Of a DNA stretch of 35,709 nt, positions 17,697 through 25,914 are shown piece by piece. The DNA lies in assembly GCA_023418475.1 (NCBI GenBank), contig JAEZZO010000044.1, positions 1 to 35,709 of the forward strand, written 5' to 3'. Source of the stretch: Bacillota bacterium (GTDB lineage: Bacteria > Bacillota > Clostridia > Lachnospirales > Lachnospiraceae). Position 1 is the first letter of the stretch. The number at the start of each line of letters is the position of its first letter. The notes beneath the pieces are model-generated. The model did not search any database. It was not told where the DNA came from and saw only the letters and a list, made by a program, of their open reading frames with translations. The position numbers were made by a program, and so were the translations under genes.

Positions 17697-17939
17697 CCTG
17701 ATAAAAGCCCTCCTCAGGCTATAAAAATGGATATGAGTGTATCAATATTCACTTGGACTTGCCTTTAACCACCCATGAATACCAAATACAGGTAATCATG
17801 GGTGGCCCGGTCTGCATCAAATTAATATAGCTACGCTCATATCAAATTACATATAGTTGCATATCTATTCTTTTGGTTAACTTTCCTTATTTTACACAGT
17901 TAACCTTAATACTAAAATTGAATAGATATACAACTAATT
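17697..17939. other. Intergenic region with three palindromes
   Basis: No gene seen. Three hairpins lie here: AGCCTGA/TCAGGCT (17695-17720, overlapping the stop codon), CCACCCATGA/TCATGGGTGG (17769-17805, ten perfect pairs), and a large nested structure at 17854-17936. None has a proper T-run except a short T5 after the last. Confidence 0.7.
17854..17936. repeat. Large nested inverted repeat
   Basis: Outer arms TAGTTGCATATCTATTC (17854-17870) and GAATAGATATACAACTA (17920-17936) pair at 16 of 17 positions. Inside, GGTTAACT (17875-17882) pairs perfectly with AGTTAACC (17898-17905). ATTTTT follows. It may be a terminator, a structured RNA or a remnant of a small mobile element. Confidence 0.7.
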
Positions 17940-17972
17940 TTTATGGAAATTTCATGGAAAATTTATGGAAAA
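17940..17972 (+). promoter_or_regulatory. Three 11-bp direct repeats upstream of the blaI promoter
   Basis: TTTATGGAAAT, TTCATGGAAAA and TTTATGGAAAA follow one another exactly, each with core ATGGAAA. The array ends 14 bases before the -35 box. The 11-bp step places all copies on one DNA face, as in binding sites of OmpR/PhoP-type response regulators; the binder is unknown. Confidence 0.5.
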
Positions 17973-17986
17973 TCATGCTAGAGGTA

Positions 17987-18015
17987 TTGACATATTCGCG
18001 CTACAGTTGTAACAT
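17987..18015 (+). promoter_or_regulatory. blaI promoter
   Basis: Perfect -35 TTGACA (17987-17992), 17-base spacer, -10 TAACAT (18010-18015). The first BlaI-type operator overlaps the spacer and -10. Confidence 0.75.
18002..18011. promoter_or_regulatory. BlaI/MecI-type operator 1
   Basis: TACA-GT-TGTA matches the TACA/TGTA dyad bound by BlaI/MecI repressors and overlaps the -10 box, so binding would block transcription of blaI-blaR1. Confidence 0.7.
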
Positions 18016-18021
18016 ATAGAT

Positions 18022-18039
18022 GCGTTACAATCGTAACGC
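18022..18039. promoter_or_regulatory. BlaI/MecI-type operator 2
   Basis: GCGTTAC-AATC-GTAACGC has seven perfect base pairs per arm and contains TACA-AT-CGTA. It lies just downstream of the start of transcription, centred 24 bases from operator 1, consistent with paired repressor dimers. Confidence 0.6.
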
Positions 18040-18056
18040 GAAGGGAGAATATGAAT

Positions 18057-18443
18057 ATGAGTGTAATTGAAAAAATATCAGAAGCGGAATTAGTAGTTTT
18101 AAAGGTGTTATGGAGTAAAAATGAAGCGATATCATCGGCTTATATCAGTGAAGTTATCTCAAAAGAAACAGGATGGGATAAATCCACAATCCGTACTCTT
18201 GTTCACAGGCTGACAGAAAAGGGAGCGTTAATTCAAGAAAAAAGAGAAATGTATTATTATTTCCCGACCATTACAGAAAAAGAATATGTTGAGGCACAGA
18301 CGAGAAGTTTTCTTACAAAAATGTATCGGGGAAATGCAAAAAAGCTTGTTGCTTCTCTTTTTGAGCAGGATTATATTCAGCCTGACGAAATTGATGAATT
18401 AAAACAGTTTTGGAAAAAAGGAGAAAACGAAAATGTGGAATGA
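18057..18443 (+). CDS. BlaI/MecI/CopY-family transcriptional repressor
   Basis: A winged-helix repressor that binds as a dimer to TACA/TGTA dyads and is inactivated through proteolysis signalled by a BlaR1/MecR1 partner. Residues 1-75 hold the DNA-binding domain (ISEAELVVLKVLWS, WDKSTIRTLVHRLTEKGAL); the helical C-terminal half dimerises. GGAG at 18044-18047 is only three bases from the ATG at 18051 but nine from the ATG at 18057, so the second is preferred (128 residues; 130 from 18051). It overlaps the blaR1-like gene by 11 bases. Two likely operators in its own promoter suggest autoregulation. Beta-lactam response is not proven: many clostridial BlaI/BlaR pairs lie apart from beta-lactamases. 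Confidence 0.9.
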   Translation: MSVIEKISEAELVVLKVLWSKNEAISSAYISEVISKETGWDKSTIRTLVHRLTEKGALIQEKREMYYYFPTITEKEYVEAQTRSFLTKMYRGNAKKLVASLFEQDYIQPDEIDELKQFWKKGENENVE

Positions 18444-18621
18444 TATTGCAAAATCTATTTTATTACTTTCAGCTTCGGGTTCTCTCATAACACTTATTCT
18501 GGTAATGCTAAAGCCCTTCGTTCAGGTTAAGTTTAGTAAAAAAATGGTATTACTATATATGGATTATCGTATTAGTAAGATTTGCTCTACCGATAGGATT
18601 ACCTGTTTCGGTCAGCCGTGA
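18433..18621 (+). pseudogene. BlaR1/MecR1-like sensor, N-terminal fragment (frameshifted)
   Basis: 62 codons giving the first membrane helix of a BlaR1-type sensor (SILLLSASGSLITLILVML). After the A7 run at 18538-18544 the sequence stops looking like the family. Dropping one A continues into the +1 frame as WYYYIWIIVLVRFALPIG, the usual second helix, which then joins the next fragment without a break. The 62-residue product is thus an artefact of a one-base insertion, a sequencing error, or a slippage site. Confidence 0.85.
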
Positions 18622-18622
18622 T

Positions 18623-20809
18623 ATGATAATTCAGAGGGAGAAACCTTCTTCCGTCATAGTGAATGATCCACCTTCTATTTCAGCTCCAACTGAGATACTG
18701 ACGAATAACAATAATAATGAAGTACCACAGCAGAGTCCACTGGAAATACCTGAAAAACAAGATACAGAAATAGCAAAACAGATAGCTACTGTTCCAACAA
18801 AAGCTATTTCAGACATTCTTCTTCTGTTATCATCGTATATGGGACTGATTTGGTTGATCGTTTGCCTTATTTTAATAGCAAAAAAAGTATTCTGCTATCA
18901 TCAATATGTAAGATTGGTGAAAAAGAATTCTCGATTAATCTCTGATCAGGAAGTTCTACGAATATATGATGATATCTGCGATTTGTCCGGAGTGAAAAGG
19001 CGAATTCCCCTGTTAACCACCACTGGGGTTACTTCACCGATGTTAATCGGGCTTATGAAACCTATGATTATATTACCAGAGAAGCAAATTGAGAATACCC
19101 CTCAATTAAAATATATTTTTATGCATGAATTGACGCATTTCATGCGATTGGATATTTATTATAAATGGTTTGTACAGATTGTTCTTTCCATTCATTGGTT
19201 TAACCCTATTGTATATTTCATAAACAGAGAAATTAATAAAGCTTGTGAACTATCCTGTGATGAAGCCGTAATTAAAAAACTTACCTTTCAAGAGAAAAGA
19301 GTATATGGTGATACGCTGATCCATTCACTTGAGCTGGGGGGCATATATCACAATCCTTCGGTTTCACTTACATTGGTAGAGAATATGAAGTTTATGAAGG
19401 AAAGGTTGGGGGCTATTATGAAATATAAAACAAAATCAAGATTGGCGACTTGTTTATCGATCCTTTTCGCTTTTATACTTAGCACAGGGGCTATGTTTAC
19501 AGTAGCTTATGCTGATACGGCAGATTATAAAGCAAAAACAGCTAATAATGAAGAAATGAATAACGCTTCCTCAGTCACGGCAAGTGATATAGCAAATATA
19601 TTACCCGTCTCAAATACTTCAGTTGGAGCATATGCATTAAGCGGAAAATGGGCAAAGTCGACGGGCATTGAAGCTGACACATACCAGAAACAACTTGCGG
19701 AGAAACTAAAATGGATACAAGTATTATACAAAGAGAAAAAGCAAAAGTTTCAGTTGTATGAGACCATTAGTGAAAAAGAAATAACAAATACTTTAGGAAT
19801 AAAATATATGTACGCAAATTCAGATGTTTACAAAGATATGGCGGATGTCGGAGACGATTTTAAGATACTGCCGTTTGATTCTTCCTTTTATTCTTCTGTA
19901 GATAAAAAGTTTTATGAGAGAAGGGTGTTTTATGTCGATAAACCATCCACAATGAATTTAAGCATTTCATATGACTTGAGCCAAGGAAACCTTGCAATAT
20001 ATATTGTATCGCCGGAAGGTAAGATTGCCTTTCAGAGTAATCCTTCTGATAACTATAATGATAATATTGCTTTATCATTAAGTAAGGGTCTTTGGAGTGT
20101 AGTTACAAAATATGAATCGAAATCGGATGCAATTAATGGTACACAAAAAATTGAAGCAAAGATTATTTCATCTGAAGAAAACAATGACAATCATGATTTG
20201 ATTGTTAATATACCTGAAACCAATGGTAAACTATACGTTAAAACTTATGGAAAATACAATTTAAAAAAGAATGAATTAATTAAGGCTGATCTGAATTGGG
20301 AAGGAAACGGTGCTGTCATGTTTCTTTATACAAAAGAAAAATATTCTGTTGAAAATATTGATAAGTTGGTTAATAAGGGTCGATTACCTCTTAAGATGCC
20401 TGGGGTGTTTAACAATACAGAAGATAAAAAGCAAGACAATGTAGTACCTAGCCTTTCAGCTAACTATATTTATACGCAGATGAATAAATCAATAAGGCTT
20501 AATTTTACAACAACACCCAACAAACCTATTCGTTGGACGAATAAGATTCCTGAAACAGGTGCCTATTACATTTACATTATTGCGGAAGGTGATATGGGTA
20601 TTAAGAATATCAAAGGTAATATAACATTTCTAAAGGATGAGAAGGATGGCAAGAAATTAGGGGATACAAAGGAAGAGGATAAGAAGGATGATAAGAAATT
20701 AGAGGATACAAAGGAAGTGAAGGAGAACGATGGCAATAAAACATTAGAATTTACATCGTCTCTGAAAGGTGATTTTAAATTGCCTTTATTACAAGCGATA
20801 GAACCATAA
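18623..20809 (+). pseudogene. BlaR1/MecR1-like M56 metallopeptidase, main part (frameshifted at both ends)
   Basis: The bulk of a BlaR1-type membrane sensor protease. In this frame (728 residues) are a membrane helix (DILLLLSSYMGLIWLIVCLIL), the M56 zinc site H168-E169-L-T-H172, the WFNPIVYFINREINKACELSCDEAVI segment, and a last helix near residues 272-293. The outside part is not the usual penicillin-binding sensor. It has long Asn/Lys-rich stretches and beta-type domains, one near residues 435-515 (MNLSISYDLSQGNLAIYIVSPEGK ... LSKGLW), that resemble a domain in the piece at 20881-21258. A Lys/Asp/Glu-rich repeat (KKLGDTKEEDKKDDKKLEDTKE) precedes the end. The frame breaks at the A7 run upstream and again at AAA 20777-20779. 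Confidence 0.8.
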
Positions 20810-21258
20810 TAAAAACAATCCTGTCATTTACTGGAAACAAGGGAATTACTCTAAACGATTTACCGGAAGATAGGATAGATATGATTATACTCGCTAGGAA
20901 AGTAAGTGGGATATTCAACGTCAATACGGTACCCGAACAAGCAGGAGATAAAAAAGATACAAAAAAAGAAACAGGAGATGTTGTGATTGACCTTAAGTAT
21001 AACGATAGCAAAATCATATCCGGATCAGGACATTTTAAAGCAGAAGATGGGCAAACTCTGTTACTTAATATAAAATCGGATCTAAATGGAGGTTCGGTAG
21101 ATTTGTTTCTATTTGATCCAAGTGGAAAAGAGAATAGAATTACAATAAGTTCCGATATGTCAAAAGAAATCAAATTATCGAAAGGGGTATGGGCCGATAA
21201 TTGCTTTAGTATGCTATCAGAGGGTGGAAACTTGCAGATCATCGGTACAATAAAATAG
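20780..21258 (+). pseudogene. C-terminal piece of the BlaR1-like sensor (frameshifted)
   Basis: Past AAA 20777-20779 the neighbouring frame reads IAFITSDRTIIKTILSFTGN and on without a stop to TAG at 21256-21258. A first ATG occurs only at 20881, giving 125 residues, and it has no ribosome binding site. The content (GHFKAEDGQTLLLNIKSDLNGG ... VDLFLFDPSGK ... KLSKGVW) repeats the beta domain of the main part. With one base added at 20777-20779 and one removed at 18538-18544, a single product of about 941 residues from 18433 results. The stop codon lies in the first unit of the 14-bp repeat. Confidence 0.75.
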
Positions 21259-21407
21259 AAGATAGAGAATAGAAGATAGAGAATAGAAGATAGAAAATAA
21301 AAGATAGAGAATAAAAGATAGAGAATAGAAGATAGAGAATAGAAGATAGAGAATAAAAGATAGAAAATAAAAGATAGAAAATAAAAGATAGAGAATAAAA
21401 GATAAAG
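21254..21407. repeat. Tandem 14-bp minisatellite, 11 units
   Basis: Eleven units of AATARAAGATAGAR (R = A or G) in direct tandem with no indels, then a decayed twelfth to about 21419. It begins at the stop codon of the sensor's C-terminal piece and supplies that TAG. The plus strand has no C. Minus-strand frames of 218 and 84 codons across it arise from the repeat and are not genes. Confidence 0.92.
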
Positions 21408-21500
21408 AACAAAGATGAGAAATAGAAACAAGAATAGTAGCTGGAATATTTAATATCTGTGCTTATTACAGGAAGATCGCGGCAGGAAAACATACATTAG

Positions 21501-21528
21501 TTGACATGGAGAAAAATGTAATGATAAT
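21501..21528 (+). promoter_or_regulatory. Promoter in front of a hairpin RNA candidate
   Basis: TTGACA (21501-21506) and GATAAT (21523-21528), spacer 16 bases. No gene follows; transcription would run at once into the large hairpin at 21551-21619. Confidence 0.55.
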
Positions 21529-21550
21529 AAGGTATTATTGTTCCATCAAA

Positions 21551-21619
21551 AATGCACCTCATATAGGAATTTACTGTTAAACAGTCTATTTTGCAGAAAA
21601 TCCATATATGGGGTGCATT
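21551..21619 (+). ncRNA. Candidate small RNA / large hairpin
   Basis: AATGCACCTCATATAGGA (21551-21568) pairs with TCCATATATGGGGTGCATT (21601-21619) with one bulge and one G-U pair. A second hairpin, ACTGT-TAA-ACAGT (21573-21585), lies in the loop, and CATTCATTTTG follows. With the promoter at 21501 this could give a transcript of about 90-100 bases. It may instead be a mobile-element remnant. Confidence 0.4.
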
Positions 21620-21737
21620 CATTTTGTTCATAAATCTTATTTGCTTGAGTTGTAATATATATAAAATTGTGGCATAATTTAGGTGGCGTTTAAACAAAGG
21701 GCAATCAAAAGTGAGATAGTATAATCACCTTATGAAG

Positions 21738-21775
21738 AAAAAAATCCCGAAAGCCTTTAATAAAGTCTTTCGGGA
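21738..21775 (-). terminator. Intrinsic terminator of tRNA-Leu
   Basis: On the minus strand TCCCGAAAG pairs with CTTTCGGGA (21745-21775 overall, with a paired CTTTA/TAAAG inner stem), followed by seven T residues (21744-21738). It lies 12 bases after the tRNA. Confidence 0.92.
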
Positions 21776-21787
21776 CTGTCTGAAAAC

Positions 21788-21870
21788 TGCGGATAGAGGG
21801 ACTCGAACCCTCACACACTCACATGTGGCAGATTTTGAGTCTGCTGCGTCTGCCATTCCGCCACATCCGC
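21788..21870 (-). tRNA. tRNA-Leu (anticodon CAA)
   Basis: An 83-base class II tRNA. The acceptor stem GCGGATG pairs with TATCCGC (one G-U). The D arm contains TGGCGGAATGGCAGACGCA, the anticodon stem is GCAGA/TCTGC with loop CTCAAAA (anticodon CAA, 21835-21837), a long variable arm follows, then the T arm GAGGGTTCGAGTCCCTC. The discriminator is A; CCA is not encoded. It reads UUG codons. Confidence 0.96.
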
Positions 21871-21886
21871 ATTAGTGACGAGGACT

Positions 21887-21915
21887 ATTCTAACATAATT
21901 AAATATAGATTTCAA
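21887..21915 (-). promoter_or_regulatory. Promoter of tRNA-Leu
   Basis: On the minus strand TTGAAA (21915-21910) and TAGAAT (21892-21887), spacer 17 bases, ending 17 bases before the first tRNA base. Confidence 0.8.
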
Positions 21916-21973
21916 GTATGAAATTAGAAAAACCAGAAGAAAATAACTGCGACAAGATAAGGAGCAAAAATAT

Positions 21974-22453
21974 ATGACATGCATTAAAGCGCAGAGTATG
22001 ATCACTCCCTTTATCAATAACAAATTAAATATCAGTGAGCTGGAGGAGTTTCTCGGACATATTAATTCCTGCTCAAATTGCAGGGAGGAGCTTGAATTTT
22101 ATTATGGACTTTACATTGCAATGAAGCAGCTGGATGAAGATAGAATTGTATCCTTTGATTTAAAACGCGATTTGGAATTAAAAATGAAAAAAGCGCAGGA
22201 TAAGATTAACAGAATCAAATATACATATTACCAGAAAAAAGCTATCCTGATTTTATTGATAATATTGCTGGCTTTTTTCCTTGGTATCCATTATGCTGAA
22301 AAGAGCATTGAAAATCAATATAATCTTGAAGAAAAGAATTTCCAGATTGAAAAAGCGTATTACAATAAAACCTATGGTATACTGGATCAACAGCAGCAGG
22401 CTTATTTCAATCTTCAGGGGTTTTTAAGTGTAACGCCGGGACCGGCAAAATAA
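21974..22453 (+). CDS. zf-HC2 anti-sigma-like membrane protein
   Basis: A 159-residue protein with the zinc-binding anti-sigma pattern at its N-terminus: C3, then H29-X3-C33-X2-C36 (HINSCSNC). One membrane helix follows near residues 89-108 (AILILLIILLAFFLGIHYA). The C-terminal 50 residues would lie outside and are Gln/Tyr-rich. Such proteins usually hold an ECF sigma factor or other partner at the membrane, but no sigma gene is adjacent, so the partner is unknown. The ribosome binding site is AAGGAG. It is divergent from tRNA-Leu and 74 bases before polA. Confidence 0.75.
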   Translation: MTCIKAQSMITPFINNKLNISELEEFLGHINSCSNCREELEFYYGLYIAMKQLDEDRIVSFDLKRDLELKMKKAQDKINRIKYTYYQKKAILILLIILLAFFLGIHYAEKSIENQYNLEEKNFQIEKAYYNKTYGILDQQQQAYFNLQGFLSVTPGPAK

Positions 22454-22527
22454 AGGAAAGCCGATTACTGCAAAAAAGGAGGTTGGAATGAAGGAAACCA
22501 ACACTTAAGTAGCGGGAGAAAGGCAGA

Positions 22528-25188
22528 ATGGAGTATATGATGGATAAAAAGATAGTTTTAATTGACGGACACAGTATTTTAAATAGGGCATTTTATGGAA
22601 TACCGGAGCTTACGACTTCAAAGGGCGAGCACACCAATGCAGTACTGGGGTTTATAAATATTATGTTCAAAATCCTGGAGGAGGAAAAGCCCGATTATCT
22701 GACGGTTGCTTTTGACACCAGTCATCCAACCTTCCGTCATGAGATGTTCAAACAATACAAGGGAACCAGAAAAGGAATGCCGGAGGAACTAAGAGAACAG
22801 GTACCGGTTATGAAGGAAGTTTTACAGGCCATGAATATCACGATTATAGAAAAGCCTGGCTTTGAGGCCGATGATGTACTGGGAACCTTAGCCGCCAGAG
22901 CGGAGAAGGAAGGAAATCTGGTATCCCTGGTATCAGGAGATCGTGATCTGCTGCAGCTTGCAAGCGAAAAGATTAAAATCAGAATTCCAAAGACAAAGCG
23001 GACAGGTACCGAGATAGAGGATTATCTTGATAAGGATGTAAAAGAACGATATCATGTAACTCCGAAGCAATTTATTGATTTAAAGGGTCTGATGGGAGAT
23101 GCCTCCGATAATATACCGGGTGTTCCTGGAATTGGAGAAAAGACAGCGGGAAAACTGATTGAAACGTATCAATCGATTGAAAATATATACGAGCATCTTG
23201 ATGAAATGTCTCCGGGAAAAGTAACGAACACATTAAAAGAGAATAAAGAGCTGGCGGTACTCTCGAAAAAACTGGCCACGATCTGCACCGATTGTGATAT
23301 CGATTTTAAACTGGAAGAGGCCGTACTGGACAACATGTATAACGAAAACGTATATCTTTTGTTCAAACGACTGGAATTTAAGAATTTATTATCGCGCTTC
23401 CAGAAGGAAGAGGTAAATCATACTACAGGTATGGAAGAAACCTTCCGCAGTGTTGAAGATCTGGGGGAAGCGGATCGGATCTTTGGGAGGATAGAGGAAA
23501 AATGTGAGCATCCGATCGGTTTGCAGATGATAATGGATCAGAAACAGTTGTTTGGGTTATCGATCTGCAGTGAGGAGAAACAGATATATTTTATAAAATG
23601 CGGTGGCTTTATTACGGAAGATTATTTATGTGATAAAGTTGCAAAGCTTATCAGGGTAGGATATCTTCTGTCTGTAATAGGATTAAAGGAGCAGCTAAAA
23701 TACCTTTCGGCAAGTGAAAAGGATAATCTGTTTGATGTTTCCGTAGCAGCCTATTTACTGAATCCGTTGACCGATACCTATCATTATGACGATATCGCAA
23801 GGGATTATCTGGCACTTACCGTTCCTTCCAGAGAAGATCTTCTTGGTAAAAGCTCCTTAACCGAAGCTATCGAAGAAAAAGAGACGGCATTTTTACAATA
23901 TGCCTGCTATAGTGCTTATATTGCCTACCGGGCAGCAGAAAGACTCCAGGATCTGCTTCATCATGCCGGAATGCAACAGCTATTTGAAACAATTGAAATG
24001 CCTCTGATTTATTCCTTATATGATATGGAAGTAAGAGGTATCAGGGTGAATAAAGAAGCCTTGAAGGAATATGGTGATCATCTCAAGGTGGGAATTGTAA
24101 GACTGGAGAAGGAGATCTACCAGTTGGCAGGGGAAGAATTTAATATCAATTCTCCGAAGCAGCTGGGTGTAATTTTGTTTGAAAAATTACGTCTTCCATT
24201 TGGAAAGAAGACGAAGACAGGCTATTCGACCTCCGCTGATATTCTTGAAAAGCTTCAGGCAGAGCATCCCGTTGTGAAAATGATTTTAGAATACAGGCAG
24301 CTTACAAAATTAAAATCCACCTATGCAGATGGTTTGGCAGGCTATATTGAAAATGATGGCAGAATTCATGGGCGTTTTCATCAAACAATTACGGCAACCG
24401 GACGAATTAGCAGTACGGAACCAAATCTTCAGAATATTCCTATTCGTGTGGAGCTCGGCAGACAGATCCGTAAAGTATTCATTCCGCAGGAGGATTATGT
24501 ATTTCTGGATGCGGATTATTCCCAGATTGAACTGCGCGTACTTGCCCATATGTCTGGAGATGAAAGACTGATCGGCGCTTATCGTGATGCAAGGGATATT
24601 CATAGAATTACGGCATCCGAAGTATTTCATGTTCCCTTTGAAGAGGTAACACCCGCACTGCGAAGCAGTGCGAAGGCAGTGAATTTTGGTATTGTATATG
24701 GAATCAGCTCTTTTGGCTTAGGGCAGGATTTGAATATTACAAGAAAAGAAGCGGAACGTTATATCGAAAAATATTTTGAAACTTATCCGATGGTGAAAGC
24801 TTATCTGGATGAACTGGTTTCCAAAGCGAAGGCAGAAGGATATTCCACAACACTGTTCGGACGAAGAAGACCGATACCGGAACTTACATCCAGTAATTTT
24901 ATGCAACGTTCCTTTGGAGAGCGTGTGGCAATGAATTCACCAATTCAGGGTACGGCCGCCGATATTATTAAAATTGCTATGATCAGGGTAAATCAGAGAC
25001 TAAAGGAAGAAAAACTCCGCTCCAGACTAATTCTTCAAATTCATGACGAACTTCTAGTAGAAACCCATAAGGATGAAATTGACCAGGTAGCGAAGATTAT
25101 GACAGAGGAAATGCAAGGTGCAGCCAAATTATCGGTTGTTTTAGAAACCGAGGTGAAAGAAGGTGCTAACTGGTATGAAGCAAAGTAA
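22528..25188 (+). CDS. polA: DNA polymerase I
   Basis: Fills gaps and removes RNA primers in replication and repair. 886 residues. Residues 1-290 form the 5'-3' exonuclease (IDGHSILNRAFYG, FEADDVLGTLA, SGDRDLLQL, GLMGDASDNIPGVPGIGEKTA). Residues 300-480 occupy the place of the 3'-5' exonuclease but show no DIETTG-type motif, so proofreading is probably absent, as in Bacillus PolA. The polymerase part has motif A DADYSQIELRV (catalytic D663), motif B R712 and K716 to Y724, and motif C H839-D840-E841. ATGs at codons 1, 4 and 5 are close; the first is taken because GGGAGAAAGG precedes it. coaE follows, a frequent clostridial pairing. Confidence 0.97.
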   Translation: MEYMMDKKIVLIDGHSILNRAFYGIPELTTSKGEHTNAVLGFINIMFKILEEEKPDYLTVAFDTSHPTFRHEMFKQYKGTRKGMPEELREQVPVMKEVLQAMNITIIEKPGFEADDVLGTLAARAEKEGNLVSLVSGDRDLLQLASEKIKIRIPKTKRTGTEIEDYLDKDVKERYHVTPKQFIDLKGLMGDASDNIPGVPGIGEKTAGKLIETYQSIENIYEHLDEMSPGKVTNTLKENKELAVLSKKLATICTDCDIDFKLEEAVLDNMYNENVYLLFKRLEFKNLLSRFQKEEVNHTTGMEETFRSVEDLGEADRIFGRIEEKCEHPIGLQMIMDQKQLFGLSICSEEKQIYFIKCGGFITEDYLCDKVAKLIRVGYLLSVIGLKEQLKYLSASEKDNLFDVSVAAYLLNPLTDTYHYDDIARDYLALTVPSREDLLGKSSLTEAIEEKETAFLQYACYSAYIAYRAAERLQDLLHHAGMQQLFETIEMPLIYSLYDMEVRGIRVNKEALKEYGDHLKVGIVRLEKEIYQLAGEEFNINSPKQLGVILFEKLRLPFGKKTKTGYSTSADILEKLQAEHPVVKMILEYRQLTKLKSTYADGLAGYIENDGRIHGRFHQTITATGRISSTEPNLQNIPIRVELGRQIRKVFIPQEDYVFLDADYSQIELRVLAHMSGDERLIGAYRDARDIHRITASEVFHVPFEEVTPALRSSAKAVNFGIVYGISSFGLGQDLNITRKEAERYIEKYFETYPMVKAYLDELVSKAKAEGYSTTLFGRRRPIPELTSSNFMQRSFGERVAMNSPIQGTAADIIKIAMIRVNQRLKEEKLRSRLILQIHDELLVETHKDEIDQVAKIMTEEMQGAAKLSVVLETEVKEGANWYEAK

Positions 25189-25326
25189 GAAAAAGGGCAG
25201 ATCCGTAAGCTTATGCTCATTTCAAAAATCATCGAACTCATAGATGCTCACCTATTATTTTGATAGTGATAGGTAATTGCGAAACTCAAATCCTAGTTAT
25301 TTGAAATAGGAAGGAATGAAAAAGGA

Positions 25327-25914
25327 ATGAAAGTAATTGGATTAACAGGTGGAATCGGAAGCGGCAAATCTCTCGTGGCCAAAATCCTTAAGGAAAAATA
25401 TGGCGCAGTTGTTCTTGATACAGATAGTATAGCAAAGCAGCAGATGGAGCCCGGCGGAGTCAGCTATCAGGAAATTGTAGATTGTTTCGGAAAAGAAATT
25501 CTATCAGAGGATGGAGTAATTGACCGGGGGAGGCTGGCTGCTATTGTATTTGACGATAAGGAGAAACGTCTTAAAATCAATGAAATAACCCATCCTAAGG
25601 TTCTCCGCTACGTGAAAGAAGAAATCAGAAGATACGGGGAAGAACAGAGGCTTCCTTATCTCGTGGTAGAAACAGCACTTATGATTGAAGCCGGTTATGA
25701 ATATATCTGTAATGATGTATGGTATGTGTTTTCACCGGAGGAGGAGAGGAGAAAGCGCCTTATAAGGGAACGAAACTATTCTGATGAGAAGATAAATACC
25801 ATATTTGAGAATCAGAGTAAAGCAGAAGCTTTTCGCGCCAGATATGCCAAAGTAATTGAAAATACAGGGGACATTATACAACTGGAGCAGCAGGTGGATA
25901 ATCTGTTAAAGTGA
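25327..25914 (+). CDS. coaE: Dephospho-CoA kinase
   Basis: Phosphorylates the 3'-hydroxyl of dephospho-CoA, the last step of CoA synthesis. 195 residues, as usual. The P-loop is GLTGGIGSGKS at residues 4-14; VLDTDSIAKQ carries the substrate-site Asp; the lid and C-terminal helix (EEERRKRLIRERN) are present. A 138-base gap from polA holds no terminator, so polA-coaE is probably one transcript. Confidence 0.96.
   Translation: MKVIGLTGGIGSGKSLVAKILKEKYGAVVLDTDSIAKQQMEPGGVSYQEIVDCFGKEILSEDGVIDRGRLAAIVFDDKEKRLKINEITHPKVLRYVKEEIRRYGEEQRLPYLVVETALMIEAGYEYICNDVWYVFSPEEERRKRLIRERNYSDEKINTIFENQSKAEAFRARYAKVIENTGDIIQLEQQVDNLLK

Noticed and set aside
17769..17805. Intrinsic terminator for the transglutaminase gene
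   Set aside because: The 10-bp stem is perfect but is followed by CCCGGTCTGC rather than a T-run; kept only as a palindrome.
18538..18544. Programmed -1 frameshift at the A7 run of the BlaR1-like gene
   Set aside because: The needed shift is +1 (skip one base), not -1. Insertion error, decay or transcriptional slippage fits better.
18057..21258. Beta-lactam resistance operon
   Set aside because: A BlaI-type repressor is present, but there is no beta-lactamase, and the sensor lacks a penicillin-binding domain and is frameshifted.
21254..21407. CRISPR array
   Set aside because: Units are directly joined with no spacers and only 14 bases long; no cas genes are nearby.
20775..21493. Minus-strand frames of 218 and 84 codons
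   Set aside because: Their Phe/Tyr/Ser/Leu-rich translations come from the 14-bp tandem repeat read in successive frames; there is no ribosome binding site or homology.
21811..22023. Minus-strand 70-codon frame
   Set aside because: It reads through tRNA-Leu and its promoter.
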